38,034 nt of DNA from G963674505 sp964575975. Its GTDB lineage: Bacteria; Desulfobacterota; Desulfobacteria; Desulfobacterales; SKZT01. The position numbers were made by a program, and so were the translations under genes. This document shows, piece by piece, positions 30,018-38,034 of the stretch (position 1 is the first letter of the stretch; the number at the start of each line of letters is the position of its first letter). The notes beneath the pieces were generated by a model. The model worked only from the letters and a program-made list of their open reading frames with translations. It did not search any database and was not told where the DNA came from. The stretch covers positions 1 through 38,034 of the forward strand of contig CAZNTU010000029.1 in NCBI GenBank assembly GCA_964575975.1. Direction: 5' to 3'.

Positions 30018-32030
30018 CTATAAAAGCCCGTGTTCCTTGAGCTTTCGGAAAAAGGTTCGCCGGGGCAACCCCAGCAGGTTCGCCGCGTTGGCCCTGTGCC
30101 ATTGCGTCTTCTCCAGCGCCCGGCGAATCAGCTTCTTTTCCAGTTCCCTGACCGATGTCCTGAAGTCGAAATCGTCCCCGTTCTCACGGCCATCTTCCGC
30201 CTCCGACCGCGCGTCCTCCCGGCGGAACCCGGTCAACAGCTCCGAAAGATCGGTGCTCCGAAGGGTCGTGTACCTCTGGATGACATTTTGCAGCTGCCTG
30301 ATGTTTCCCGGCCAATCGTAATTGTTCAAGGCATCCACGAGTTTTCCCGGCAGAGTGTTCGAAGCATTGTCCTTCGAGTATTTCGCCAGATAGTGCTCCA
30401 CCAGGAGCGGGATGTCCTCGCGCCTTTCCCGCAAGGGAGGCACGTTGATCGGGACGACGCTGAGCCTGTAGAAGAAATCCTCCCTCATTTTGCCCTTCTT
30501 GACGAAATCGGAAAGATTCCGGTTGGTGGCGGCCACGATCCTGACATCGACCTTTCTCAATTCGGAGCCTCCTACGGGGGTGAACCCGCCTCCCTCGATC
30601 GCCCGGAGCATCTTGACCTGCATGTTGAGCGAGAATTCTCCGACCTCGTCCAGAAACAGGGTTCCGCCGTTGGCCTGCTCGAAAAATCCCAGATGGTCCG
30701 AGACGGCGCCCGTGAAGGAGCCTTTTTTGTGGCCGAAGAACTCGCTTTCGAAAAGGCTTTCGGGAACCGCTCCGCAGTTTACGGGAACGAACGCTTGTTT
30801 CGCGCGGTCGCTGAGGTCGTGAATGGTTTTCGAAATAAGCTCCTTGCCGGTACCGGATTCGCCGAAGACGACCACGTTCGCCTCCGAGGCGCTGGCGTTC
30901 AGGATCAATTCGTAGACTTCCTGCATGACGGGGCTTTTGCCGATGATGTCGTTGAACCGGTATCTTTCCTTCAGACTGGATCGCAGCTTCGTGATCTGGT
31001 TCTGGTACTGGCGAGCCTCGTGTTTCATCGCCAGCTCCCGCTCCTTTCTCGCGGTAATGTCCCTGGCCGCACCCAGAACCACTTTGGAATCGAGCCATAT
31101 TACGACATTGAATCGCCCCTCGAGCCAGAATGTCTTTCCCGCTTTGGTTTTGCATCGGCACTGGTAGTTTTCGGCGCTGTTGACGCTTTCGGGCAGGTTT
31201 TTCAGAAAGTTTCCGAAAGGGGTTCTGTATTCGGGATCGACAAGATCGAAAATGTTCGTGTCCCGCAGCGAATCGGGAGAGGAAAAGCCCACCATTTCGG
31301 CGAAAGCGGGATTGGCGAACTCCACGCGGCCGTCCATAAGCATGACGACTCCGTCGGCTATGGATTCCGCAAGGGTGCGATACCTCTCCTCGCTTTGTCT
31401 GAGGGCCTTTTCCGCCTGCTCCCTTTTCTCGATGTCCTTTTTGAGGGCTTCGTTTACGCGAGCCAATTCGACCGTGCGCTTTTGAACCCGGCTTTCCAGG
31501 TCCCTCTGGATGTTCAGAAGCTCGCGCTCGTTCCTCCATTTGGCGGTGAGGCTTTTGGCGGTCTGGAAAATTTCGTGGATATGGTACGGCTTGTGGACGT
31601 AGAGGAGTTTGTGCGAGGGAAGCACGAGTCTCGAGATTTCGTTGGGATGGTAGTCGGAAAAGCCCGTGACAATAACGATTTCGATTTGGGAATCTATCTT
31701 TCGTATCTGCTGCGCCGCCCACACGCCGTCGGGTCCGGGGGGCATGCGGACATCCAAAAAGGCGACCGAAAAGGGCCGGTCCGTCTTCAGGCTCTCGGAG
31801 GCGGCTTCGACGGCATCCTCGGCCCTGCGGCACAACTTCAGGTCGAATGCAATGGGGGGGGCTTCGCACGAATCTTCGTTTTTCGTATCTTTTCCGCCAT
31901 CGTCCTTCTGTCCCGAGCGGGAAGAAACGAAAGGACCCAACTCCAGAACATCCTGAAACAGCAGCAGGTTCGATTCCTCGTCGTCGGCGATCAATATCCG
32001 GTATTCCGTTGCCGTTCTATCCTCGTTCAA
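30018..32030 (-). CDS. Sigma-54 activator with receiver and PAS domain
   Basis: 670 residues, TTG start at 32030 with GGA about 10 bases upstream; the receiver begins at residue 11, so no later start fits. The receiver (11-160) has D16/D17, phospho-acceptor D93 (FLDVRMP) and K147, and an unusual insertion of about 25 polar residues (33-60) between helix 1 and strand 2. A coiled coil (165-210) leads to PAS (212-330). AAA+: Walker A GESGTGKE (390-397), GSFTGA (437-442), Walker B GGTLFLDEV (455-463). A Fis-type HTH ends the protein (RANAANLLGLPRRTFFRKLKEHG). Its start lies just before its kinase gene's stop. Target genes are unknown; the minor pilin operon downstream is a candidate. Confidence 0.92.
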   Translation of the reverse strand: MNEDRTATEYRILIADDEESNLLLFQDVLELGPFVSSRSGQKDDGGKDTKNEDSCEAPPIAFDLKLCRRAEDAVEAASESLKTDRPFSVAFLDVRMPPGPDGVWAAQQIRKIDSQIEIVIVTGFSDYHPNEISRLVLPSHKLLYVHKPYHIHEIFQTAKSLTAKWRNERELLNIQRDLESRVQKRTVELARVNEALKKDIEKREQAEKALRQSEERYRTLAESIADGVVMLMDGRVEFANPAFAEMVGFSSPDSLRDTNIFDLVDPEYRTPFGNFLKNLPESVNSAENYQCRCKTKAGKTFWLEGRFNVVIWLDSKVVLGAARDITARKERELAMKHEARQYQNQITKLRSSLKERYRFNDIIGKSPVMQEVYELILNASASEANVVVFGESGTGKELISKTIHDLSDRAKQAFVPVNCGAVPESLFESEFFGHKKGSFTGAVSDHLGFFEQANGGTLFLDEVGEFSLNMQVKMLRAIEGGGFTPVGGSELRKVDVRIVAATNRNLSDFVKKGKMREDFFYRLSVVPINVPPLRERREDIPLLVEHYLAKYSKDNASNTLPGKLVDALNNYDWPGNIRQLQNVIQRYTTLRSTDLSELLTGFRREDARSEAEDGRENGDDFDFRTSVRELEKKLIRRALEKTQWHRANAANLLGLPRRTFFRKLKEHGLL

Positions 32031-32033
32031 TCT

Positions 32034-33842
32034 TCAAGTTCCTTTTTCCGTTTCCATGGAAATATAGGGATGAAACCATTCCAGCCTCACGCACGCGCCT
32101 TTTCCCTCGCCCGTGCTTTCCATCCTGATGCGGCCGTTCATCGATGCCATGGCGTTGGCGCACCAGTGCAGTCCGATCCCGGAGGCGCCCTCCAGCTTGA
32201 CGGAAAAGTTTCTTTCGAAAACGCGAGGGAGTTGCCTCTTGGTCAGGCCCTGGCCGTTGTCGCGCAATTCTATCCAAAAAATCCGCCGTCCGTCCTTGTT
32301 TTCCGTCGCCGCGTCCACGGCGACTGTTCCGCTTGCCTTCCCGCAGCGCAACAGGGATTCCGCCGCGTTGGTCAGCAAAACGACGAAGATTTGAAGCAGG
32401 GTCATGCGATTGACGGCGAAATTCCTTGCGTTCTCGAATCCGGGAGTCGTTTTTATCTCGACGACCTTCTTGAGATTGTCGTCCATCAAATCGAAGGACT
32501 CGCGCAAAACCTCGTTTACGTCCACCGGCTCCGCCGTTTTCTTATCGCGCCCCCACTTCTCGTGTTCTATCAATATGTTTTCCATCTGATAGAACTGTTC
32601 GAGTATCGTGTCGAGTTTGGGGACCAGAACATCGAAATCCTCCCCGCGAAGGGACAAGCGTTCCCGCATGAGTTGCAGCTGTCCCATGATCGGGTGCAAC
32701 TGGTTTCTGACGTTGTGTATGACCCCGGCGGCCATTGCGGCCATGCCCGAAAAATAATGTTGCTCCAAAAGCTTTTTGCGGGCCGAAGAAAGTTCGGAAA
32801 GCATGTCGTCGAATTCCTTGGCCAACATTCCGATTTCGTCTCTGGAGTCGAGGTTCAGTCGCAGGGAAAGGTCTCGGGTCTTGCGAACCTTTTGCGCGTG
32901 GAACATCAGCTTTCTCAAAGGGTCCAATATTGTCCAGGTCAATAGAAGGCTCATGACGATGAACACCAGAATGCCCACGACGAAGTTGGAAACGAGCACG
33001 TATCGAACCGTCAGCACTCCCCTCGCCCAAATGTCCCGAGGGATTTTCGCTTCGAGGAGAAGCCCCGCGTTTCCGCCTATTCCGCCATATACCCCAACCG
33101 CTGTGAGGGGGTCTTTGTAATCGGCGGGCTTTATAAAAACGATTTCCTTTTCGGCTTTTTCCGCGATCGCCTTCAAATGGACGGGAATGTCGCCGCCTCC
33201 CATGGGATAGGCTCTGAAATTCACTTGCGTTTGAACGACGAACTCTTGTTGAAGCTTATCGGTAAAAAAACGCCCCATGATCACGGCGCCTTTGACCGGC
33301 CCCTCGTTTCGGCTTGTCAGGATGGGACGGGAAGCCACCAGCATAGGGCCTTTTTCGGTACTCATCATCCCCTTTACGGTCAAATCCGCCAGCTTTCCGC
33401 CTTTCGGCCCGAAATCCGTCAGGATATGATCCGGCCCGAAAAACTTTTCGGACAGTTCCTTTACATTCGTCGGCTCCATCGTTTCAGGGTCGCGAATCTG
33501 TCCCCATACGACGTTGCCGTCGATATCCAGGAAAACGATGGCGTGCAAGTGGTTGTCGACGAAGGTGCTTTTCGGAAGGTTCGTTACTACGTACTCTGAG
33601 GCATGGTTTTCCACGAATTCATAGGTGTCGTCCCATGCCGACCAGTCGTGGCACAGGGAATCCATATGCCGCAGATCCCTGTCTATGGCAAGGGTCGTTC
33701 TCTTGAGGTCCTTGACCGCCTCGGCGCGTTCCATCTTCTCGAAACTCGGCAGAACGACGAGAACTTGCATTCCGATTTCCACAAGCTCGACGGACATAAT
33801 AATTCCAAAGAATATCAACGCGACTTTCAGCTTGATAGACAT
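32034..33842 (-). CDS. CHASE4-type membrane sensor histidine kinase
   Basis: 602 residues from ATG 33842; a TTG at 33854 is possible and neither start has a strong ribosome-binding site. TM1 is about 5-28. The periplasmic domain (about 45-280) begins with the CHASE4 signature region (LCHDWSAWDDTYEFVE). TM2 is about 285-308, followed by HAMP and a long coiled coil. The kinase helix has the acceptor His in GVIHNVRNQLHPIMGQ, a variant H-box with Asn where Glu/Asp is usual. The HATPase ends GIGLHWCANAMASMNGRI. It abuts the sigma-54 activator gene and is its probable partner. Confidence 0.88.
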   Translation of the reverse strand: MSIKLKVALIFFGIIMSVELVEIGMQVLVVLPSFEKMERAEAVKDLKRTTLAIDRDLRHMDSLCHDWSAWDDTYEFVENHASEYVVTNLPKSTFVDNHLHAIVFLDIDGNVVWGQIRDPETMEPTNVKELSEKFFGPDHILTDFGPKGGKLADLTVKGMMSTEKGPMLVASRPILTSRNEGPVKGAVIMGRFFTDKLQQEFVVQTQVNFRAYPMGGGDIPVHLKAIAEKAEKEIVFIKPADYKDPLTAVGVYGGIGGNAGLLLEAKIPRDIWARGVLTVRYVLVSNFVVGILVFIVMSLLLTWTILDPLRKLMFHAQKVRKTRDLSLRLNLDSRDEIGMLAKEFDDMLSELSSARKKLLEQHYFSGMAAMAAGVIHNVRNQLHPIMGQLQLMRERLSLRGEDFDVLVPKLDTILEQFYQMENILIEHEKWGRDKKTAEPVDVNEVLRESFDLMDDNLKKVVEIKTTPGFENARNFAVNRMTLLQIFVVLLTNAAESLLRCGKASGTVAVDAATENKDGRRIFWIELRDNGQGLTKRQLPRVFERNFSVKLEGASGIGLHWCANAMASMNGRIRMESTGEGKGACVRLEWFHPYISMETEKGT

Positions 33843-34150
33843 TGCCAAAAGCAACCCGAATTCAAAAGTGACGCGGTTTCTGCCGGACCGCCCGGCACCT
33901 TCACAGCGAAAGCTTGACCGAATTCTACTTAGCAGGAACGCCGAATAAATTCAACCCTTCCGTCAAGCGCGCCGGACTCCGTTCCTCGGTCTTTGGAAAT
34001 CCTGTTTTTGGTTGTCCTGTTCGAGGATTGATGCTATAGGTTTCGAAACTCGCCAAATTCGCCTTTCGAGAAGGCACCGCCGATTTGGGAGTGGAACCCG
34101 GCCATTGGTTGAAAAACCCGACCATTATTTCTAATCGAATAAGAGGTAAT
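33843..34150. other. Divergent gap between the CHASE4 kinase and the flavoprotein gene
   Basis: 308 bp. I see no gene, no sigma-54 element with correct spacing on either strand and no convincing hairpin. It should contain promoters for both flanking genes, but no clear -35/-10 pair stands out. Confidence 0.5.
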
Positions 34151-34744
34151 ATGCAAATTCTGGCCATTTACGGCAGTCCCCGAAGAAAAGGCAACACATC
34201 GACCATTTTGGACCATGCGGTCGAAGGCGCGGAACAAGAGGGCGCGCGAGTGGAAAAGATCGTCTTGAGGGACTGCAAAATGTCCCCCTGCCTGGAGATA
34301 TACGGCTGCAAGCAAGGCGGACGATGCGTTATCAAAGACGATTTCCAGGCCGTTGTGGACAAACTCGTTTCCTGCGACGGCATAATGCTTGCCTCCCCCA
34401 TTTTTTTCTATACGGTAAGCGCGCACACGAAAATACTGATGGACCGCTGTCAATCCTTATGGGTCAACAAATACTGGGTGGAAAAGACGCCCTACAGGAA
34501 GGCGAATCCGAAGAGGCTGGGGCTGTTCGTTTCGGCGGGAGCCACGAAAGGCGAGAAACTTTTCGAGGGCACCCTTCTAACCGTGAGATATTTTTTCGAC
34601 GTTCTTGACACGGGCCTTTGGAAATCTCTTCTGTACCGCCAACTCGACTTCGAAAAAGACGTGCTGGAACATCCGGAATATTTGCGGGAAGCGTTCGAGA
34701 CGGGCAAGGCGTACGCCCGGGCGGTGAAGGAGAAACTTGGGTAG
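34151..34744 (+). CDS. Iron-sulfur flavoprotein / NADPH-dependent FMN reductase family
   Basis: 197 residues; AGAGG precedes ATG 34151 (the frame is open from 34085 without support). The flavodoxin-like fold begins MQILAIYGSPRRKGNTS, the FMN phosphate loop. It carries C42-X4-C47-X5-C53-X5-C59, the cysteine cluster position of iron-sulfur flavoproteins and related oxidoreductases, and then CVIKDDF. The FMN-ring loop is SPIFFYTVSAHTKILMDR. The family transfers electrons from ferredoxin or NAD(P)H to small acceptors in anaerobes. A single [4Fe-4S] cluster is possible but the spacing is looser than in archaeal ISF. Confidence 0.83.
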   Translation: MQILAIYGSPRRKGNTSTILDHAVEGAEQEGARVEKIVLRDCKMSPCLEIYGCKQGGRCVIKDDFQAVVDKLVSCDGIMLASPIFFYTVSAHTKILMDRCQSLWVNKYWVEKTPYRKANPKRLGLFVSAGATKGEKLFEGTLLTVRYFFDVLDTGLWKSLLYRQLDFEKDVLEHPEYLREAFETGKAYARAVKEKLG

Positions 34745-35058
34745 GCGTCGGAGGGCGACTCGCGCGCTTTCCCCCGCCATTTGTCTTGCCTCCGATTCCA
34801 CCGACGAATGTTTGCGCGGTTGAATCCGGTCTATTCGCTATTAACTTTACAAACGAAAAACGCGCCTGTCGATTCGGTTCGCCTCGCGGGGCAGGACTGC
34901 AAGGATTATAAAGCCGATTCCAGGATGGCTTGCCTTGAAAGTTGATGGTTCTGTTTTTTAGGTGTAAAATAGGGTTTCGTACTTTCGACATTTTTACCGA
35001 CCGCAAGGCGTCCATAAAGCGCTTTCGGCTTGAATTTTTCAGAAACAGGAGACGTAAA
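34745..35058. other. Intergenic region with leader of the activase gene
   Basis: 314 bp. The left part (34745-34940) has no recognisable element. A sigma-70-type promoter at 34942-34970 and an 80-base leader precede the activase start. No terminator is visible for the flavoprotein gene. Confidence 0.5.
34942..34970 (+). promoter_or_regulatory. Sigma-70-type promoter of the activase gene
   Basis: TTGATG (34942-34947), 17 bases, TAAAAT (34965-34970). The -10 matches 5 of 6 and the -35 matches 4 of 6 consensus bases, with ideal spacing and a T-rich spacer. The start would be near 34977, 82 bases before the TTG start codon. Confidence 0.5.
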
Positions 35059-38034
35059 TTGGTTGGCATCTCCAACTTTCACGAATACGCCACCGGGGTA
35101 TGCGTAGGCGCGTCAACCGTTTCCCTGGTCGTCTTGAAATGCAAATCCGAGTCCGAAAGGAAACGTCCCGAAATATACAAGGCGAAAACGCTTCTCCACG
35201 AGGGACATCCCCGAAAGACACTTTTGGAAATCCTCTCCGAACTCGACGTCGAACATCGGAAAAAGATCGCCGTGACCGGTCGAAAATTCGCTCAATTCGT
35301 CAATCTTACGACCATTTGCGAGCCGGAAAGCGTGGAAGCGGCGTTCGGGTACGTGAAAACCGACAGGAACCCTTGTCCGGCGGTGGTTTCGGCGGGCGGC
35401 GAAACCTTCATGGTATATGTCATGGACGAATCCGGGAACATCGCCGACGTTATCACGGGAAACAAATGCGCGTCGGGCACCGGAGAGTTTTTTCTCCAAC
35501 AGCTGAGAAGGATGGACGTTTCCATGGAGGAGGCGTCCAGATGGGCTGTTTCCGATTCCTTTCACCCGGTTTCCGGCCGGTGTTCCGTCTTTTGCAAATC
35601 CGACTGCACCCACGCGTTGAACAAGGGGATACCGAAGCCGAAAGTGGCGGCGGGACTTTGCCGCATGATGGCCGATAAAATCCTGGAACTTCTCAAGAAA
35701 ATCGAAAAGAAGAACATCATGCTGATTGGCGGGGCCGCTGGCAACAAAATGATGGTCCATTTCCTGGAGGAAAAAATACCCGGTTTGACGATCCCGAAGG
35801 AAGCGCCGTACTTCGAGGCGCTCGGGGCGGCCTTGTGGGCCCGCAACAATCCCACAGTGGAATTCCCCGAAACATCCCGGCTGATTGAAAAGCAACAATC
35901 CTCGTTCGACACTCTTCCCGAGCTGGAAACCTTCAGGGACGATGTCGCCTTCAAGACCGGCAAGCGGGCGAAAATCGAAGAGGGCGACCGTTGCCTGATC
36001 GGGCTGGACGTCGGCTCCACAACGACCAAGGCGGTTTTGACGAGGGAAAGCGACGACGCCACCCTGGCCTCCGTCTATCTTCGCACCAACGGCGACCCGG
36101 TCGCGGCTTCCAGAAATTGCTACAAGCAGCTTCTGGAACAGGTCCGGGAGCAAATCGATCCGGGAAAGATCGCGATCAAGGGGCTGGGAGTGACGGGTTC
36201 GGGACGCCAGATCGCGGGACTCCACGGCATGACCGACGGTGTCGTGAACGAAATCATCGCTCATGCGACCGCCGCCGTCTATTTCGATCCCCAAGTGGAC
36301 ACCATCCTGGAAATCGGGGGGCAGGACGCCAAATACACTTACATTACAAACGGCGTTCCCAGCGACTACGCCATGAACGAGGCCTGCTCCGCCGGGACGG
36401 GCTCGTTTTTGGAGGAAGCCGCGTTGGAGAGCATGGGGATCAAGGTGGAATCCATCGCGCAGCTGGCGCTGGAAGGACGGTTTCCGCCCAATTTCAGCGA
36501 CCAGTGCGCGGCCTTCATCTCGTCGGATATCAAGACCGCCATCCACGAGGGCCTTACCCGAAAAGACATCCTCGCAGGCTTGGTCTACGCCATTTGCACG
36601 AACTACGTGAACCGGGTCAAAGGCCCCAGGCCGGTGGGAAGGAAAGTCTTCATGCAAGGCGGAGTCTGCTACAACCAAGCGGTCCCCCTGGCCATGTCCG
36701 GGTTGCTCGACAAACCGGTCGTCACTCCGCCCGATCCGGGCCTGATGGGCGCCTTCGGCGTGGCCTTGGAAATAAAGAAACGCATGAAGGCGGGTCTTCT
36801 GCAGGAATCCGTTTTCGATCTGGAACAATTGGCGAACCGGAAGGTCGAATACGGAAAATCCTTCGCTTGCCGGGGCGCCGGCAACCATTGCGACCGCCGT
36901 TGCGAAATCGCCGTCATCGTCGTCGACGGCAAGAAATACCCTTTCGGAGGCGCATGCAACCGCTACGAGAATATCCGACGAAACATCAAGTTCGATTCGC
37001 ACGGCTTGGACAAGGTGCGGGCACGTCAACGCCTCGTCTTCGCCAATTCGGAAAACGCCGAGGCAAAACCCTCCGAGGAAACCTGGAAAGGCGTCGTGGG
37101 GATCAGCCGGTCCTTTCTGGTCAACACCTACTTTCCCCTTTACCACGCGTTTTTCAAACAGTTGGGATTTAAAACGGTTTTGAGCAAAGAGCCTTCGCGG
37201 GAAGGCATCGACCTTAAAAACGCGCCGTTCTGCTATCCGGGCGAACTTTCCCACGGATTTTTCCATTCGTTGCTGATCGACAATCCGGACCTCGACTACG
37301 TTTTCGCGCCTCATTTGAAAGCGGTCGAGGCTCAGCCCGGCTTCGTCGATTCGCAAGTGTGCCCGCTGGTGCAAGGAGAGCCTTACTATTTGAAAAGCAC
37401 GTTCAAGGAACTGCTTGAAAACAGGACGAAACCCTTGAAGATGCTCTTTCCCCTGCTCGATTTCACGAAAGGTCTGAAGAGCGCCCGTCCCGCTTTTTTA
37501 CGAATGGCCGCCGAAACGGGGATTTCGGGGAAGGAGGCGTCGGAAGCGTTCGACAAGGCTTTGGCGGTACAGGAAAAATGTTTTTCCGAAATACGGGCCA
37601 TGGGAAAACAGCTGCTGAAGGACCTGGAAAACGATCCGAAAAAAATAGCCGTCGTGGTATTCGGAAGATCCTACAATGCTTTCGCCGGCGAGGCGAACAT
37701 GGGCATTCCCCACAAGTTCGCGACCAGGGGATTGACCGTCGTTCCCTTCGATTGCCTGCCGTTCGAACCCATGGAGTCGCGCGAACACATGTATTGGGGC
37801 ATGGGGCAACGGCTCATAAAAGCCGCTCGACTGGTTAAGGAACACCCCGGCTTGTTCGGGGTCTACATAACCAATTTTTCGTGCGGACCCGATTCGTTCA
37901 TCATCACTTATTTCAGAGACATCATGGGCAAAAAGCCGTCCCTTACGCTGGAACTGGACAGCCACACGGCCGATGCGGGAATCGAAACCAGGATAGAGGC
38001 CTTTTTGGACATCGTGGCCGCATACCGCCAGCAG
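35059..38034 (+). CDS. Acyl-CoA dehydratase activase fusion (BadF/BcrA x2 + activase-related), partial
   Basis: 992 codons without a stop, running off the window. The start is TTG 35059 with AGGAGA 7 bases upstream; no ATG fits. It holds two tandem ASKHA/BadF-BcrA ATPase domains. The first (1-300) keeps C137 in NKCASGTGEFF but lacks a clear phosphate-1 loop. The second has DVGSTTTK (317-324), GGQDAKYT and C443 in NEACSAGTGSF. From about 680 the COG3580-type region follows (VVGISRSFLVNTYFPLYHAFF), and from about 866 the COG3581-type region (VVVFGRSYNAFAGEANMG). Activases of 2-hydroxyacyl-CoA dehydratases and benzoyl-CoA reductases drive low-potential electrons by ATP hydrolysis; these giant fusions are related to double-cubane cluster proteins. 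The natural reaction is unproven. Confidence 0.9.
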   Translation, partial: MVGISNFHEYATGVCVGASTVSLVVLKCKSESERKRPEIYKAKTLLHEGHPRKTLLEILSELDVEHRKKIAVTGRKFAQFVNLTTICEPESVEAAFGYVKTDRNPCPAVVSAGGETFMVYVMDESGNIADVITGNKCASGTGEFFLQQLRRMDVSMEEASRWAVSDSFHPVSGRCSVFCKSDCTHALNKGIPKPKVAAGLCRMMADKILELLKKIEKKNIMLIGGAAGNKMMVHFLEEKIPGLTIPKEAPYFEALGAALWARNNPTVEFPETSRLIEKQQSSFDTLPELETFRDDVAFKTGKRAKIEEGDRCLIGLDVGSTTTKAVLTRESDDATLASVYLRTNGDPVAASRNCYKQLLEQVREQIDPGKIAIKGLGVTGSGRQIAGLHGMTDGVVNEIIAHATAAVYFDPQVDTILEIGGQDAKYTYITNGVPSDYAMNEACSAGTGSFLEEAALESMGIKVESIAQLALEGRFPPNFSDQCAAFISSDIKTAIHEGLTRKDILAGLVYAICTNYVNRVKGPRPVGRKVFMQGGVCYNQAVPLAMSGLLDKPVVTPPDPGLMGAFGVALEIKKRMKAGLLQESVFDLEQLANRKVEYGKSFACRGAGNHCDRRCEIAVIVVDGKKYPFGGACNRYENIRRNIKFDSHGLDKVRARQRLVFANSENAEAKPSEETWKGVVGISRSFLVNTYFPLYHAFFKQLGFKTVLSKEPSREGIDLKNAPFCYPGELSHGFFHSLLIDNPDLDYVFAPHLKAVEAQPGFVDSQVCPLVQGEPYYLKSTFKELLENRTKPLKMLFPLLDFTKGLKSARPAFLRMAAETGISGKEASEAFDKALAVQEKCFSEIRAMGKQLLKDLENDPKKIAVVVFGRSYNAFAGEANMGIPHKFATRGLTVVPFDCLPFEPMESREHMYWGMGQRLIKAARLVKEHPGLFGVYITNFSCGPDSFIITYFRDIMGKKPSLTLELDSHTADAGIETRIEAFLDIVAAYRQQ

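Noticed and set aside
29610..30023. Open frame of 137 codons overlapping repeat copy B
   Set aside because: It begins inside the repeat element, is not kept in copy A, and has no recognisable features.
35113..37374. A 753-codon antisense frame opposite the activase gene
   Set aside because: The plus-strand frame has clear BadF/BcrA motifs throughout and a good ribosome-binding site; the antisense frame has none.
1..38034. CRISPR arrays, tRNA or rRNA genes, complete insertion sequences, phage genes
   Set aside because: None found by eye; the only mobile-like signals are the two 180-bp inverted-repeat-bounded elements and the ATPase relic.

Overview
The window looks like the chromosome of an anaerobic Desulfobacterota-type bacterium, a sulfate reducer or a syntroph. 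This rests on gene content only: orphan HdrC-HdrB, an acyl-CoA dehydratase activase-like giant, an iron-sulfur flavoprotein, a kinase with a heme-type CxxCH motif in its extracytoplasmic loop, many two-component systems and two sigma-54 activators. No rRNA, tRNA, CRISPR array, insertion sequence or prophage was seen.

Layout. (1) 166-5164, plus strand: hdrC and hdrB (start and stop overlap), then a histidine kinase with a putative c-heme sensor domain and an overlapping receiver-kinase protein. A YwbE protein and a Uma2-type nuclease fold protein follow (to 5989). (2) 5990-6296: C-rich non-coding DNA. (3) 6297-8716: a glyoxalase-fold/TerB-like fusion and a hybrid kinase ending in a receiver. 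(4) 8717-10769: a broken AAA/DUF4143-type ATPase gene and an AlbA_2 (Schlafen-like) ATP-binding protein. (5) 10759-14140, minus strand: a three-gene regulatory operon (small membrane protein, kinase, sigma-54 activator). (6) 14141-14688: a divergent control region with a full-consensus sigma-54 promoter facing left and a second sigma-54-type promoter facing right. (7) 14689-21133, plus strand: a six-gene redox operon. It encodes a molybdopterin oxidoreductase without an export signal, a four-cluster ferredoxin, a GltD/NfnB-like flavoprotein fused to a dicluster ferredoxin, a 71-residue protein, a CBS-pair protein and a NuoG-head-like 2Fe-2S/2x4Fe-4S protein. (8) 21809-28957, minus strand: a minor-pilin operon (fimT, pilW, pilV, pilX, pilY1) plus a secreted DUF4124 protein. 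(9) 30018-33842, minus strand: a CHASE4 kinase and a PAS-containing sigma-54 activator. (10) 34151-38034, plus strand: an iron-sulfur flavoprotein and the 5' 992 codons of an activase fusion that runs off the window.

Best candidate for an undescribed system: regions 5-7. A membrane sensor, kinase and sigma-54 activator sit back to back with an apparently cytoplasmic molybdoenzyme complex that should exchange electrons with NAD(P)H. The complex has no membrane anchor, and the operon carries an adenylate-sensing (CBS) protein. Two of its subunits end in the same CX2C-X29-CX2C module, which suggests a common docking or metal site. The substrate cannot be told from the sequence.

A second unexpected signal is a pair of about 180-bp elements (21330-21510 and 29514-29693) that flank the pilus operon. 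They share blocks of sequence, an internal hairpin and terminal inverted repeats that carry a compensatory base-pair change between copies.
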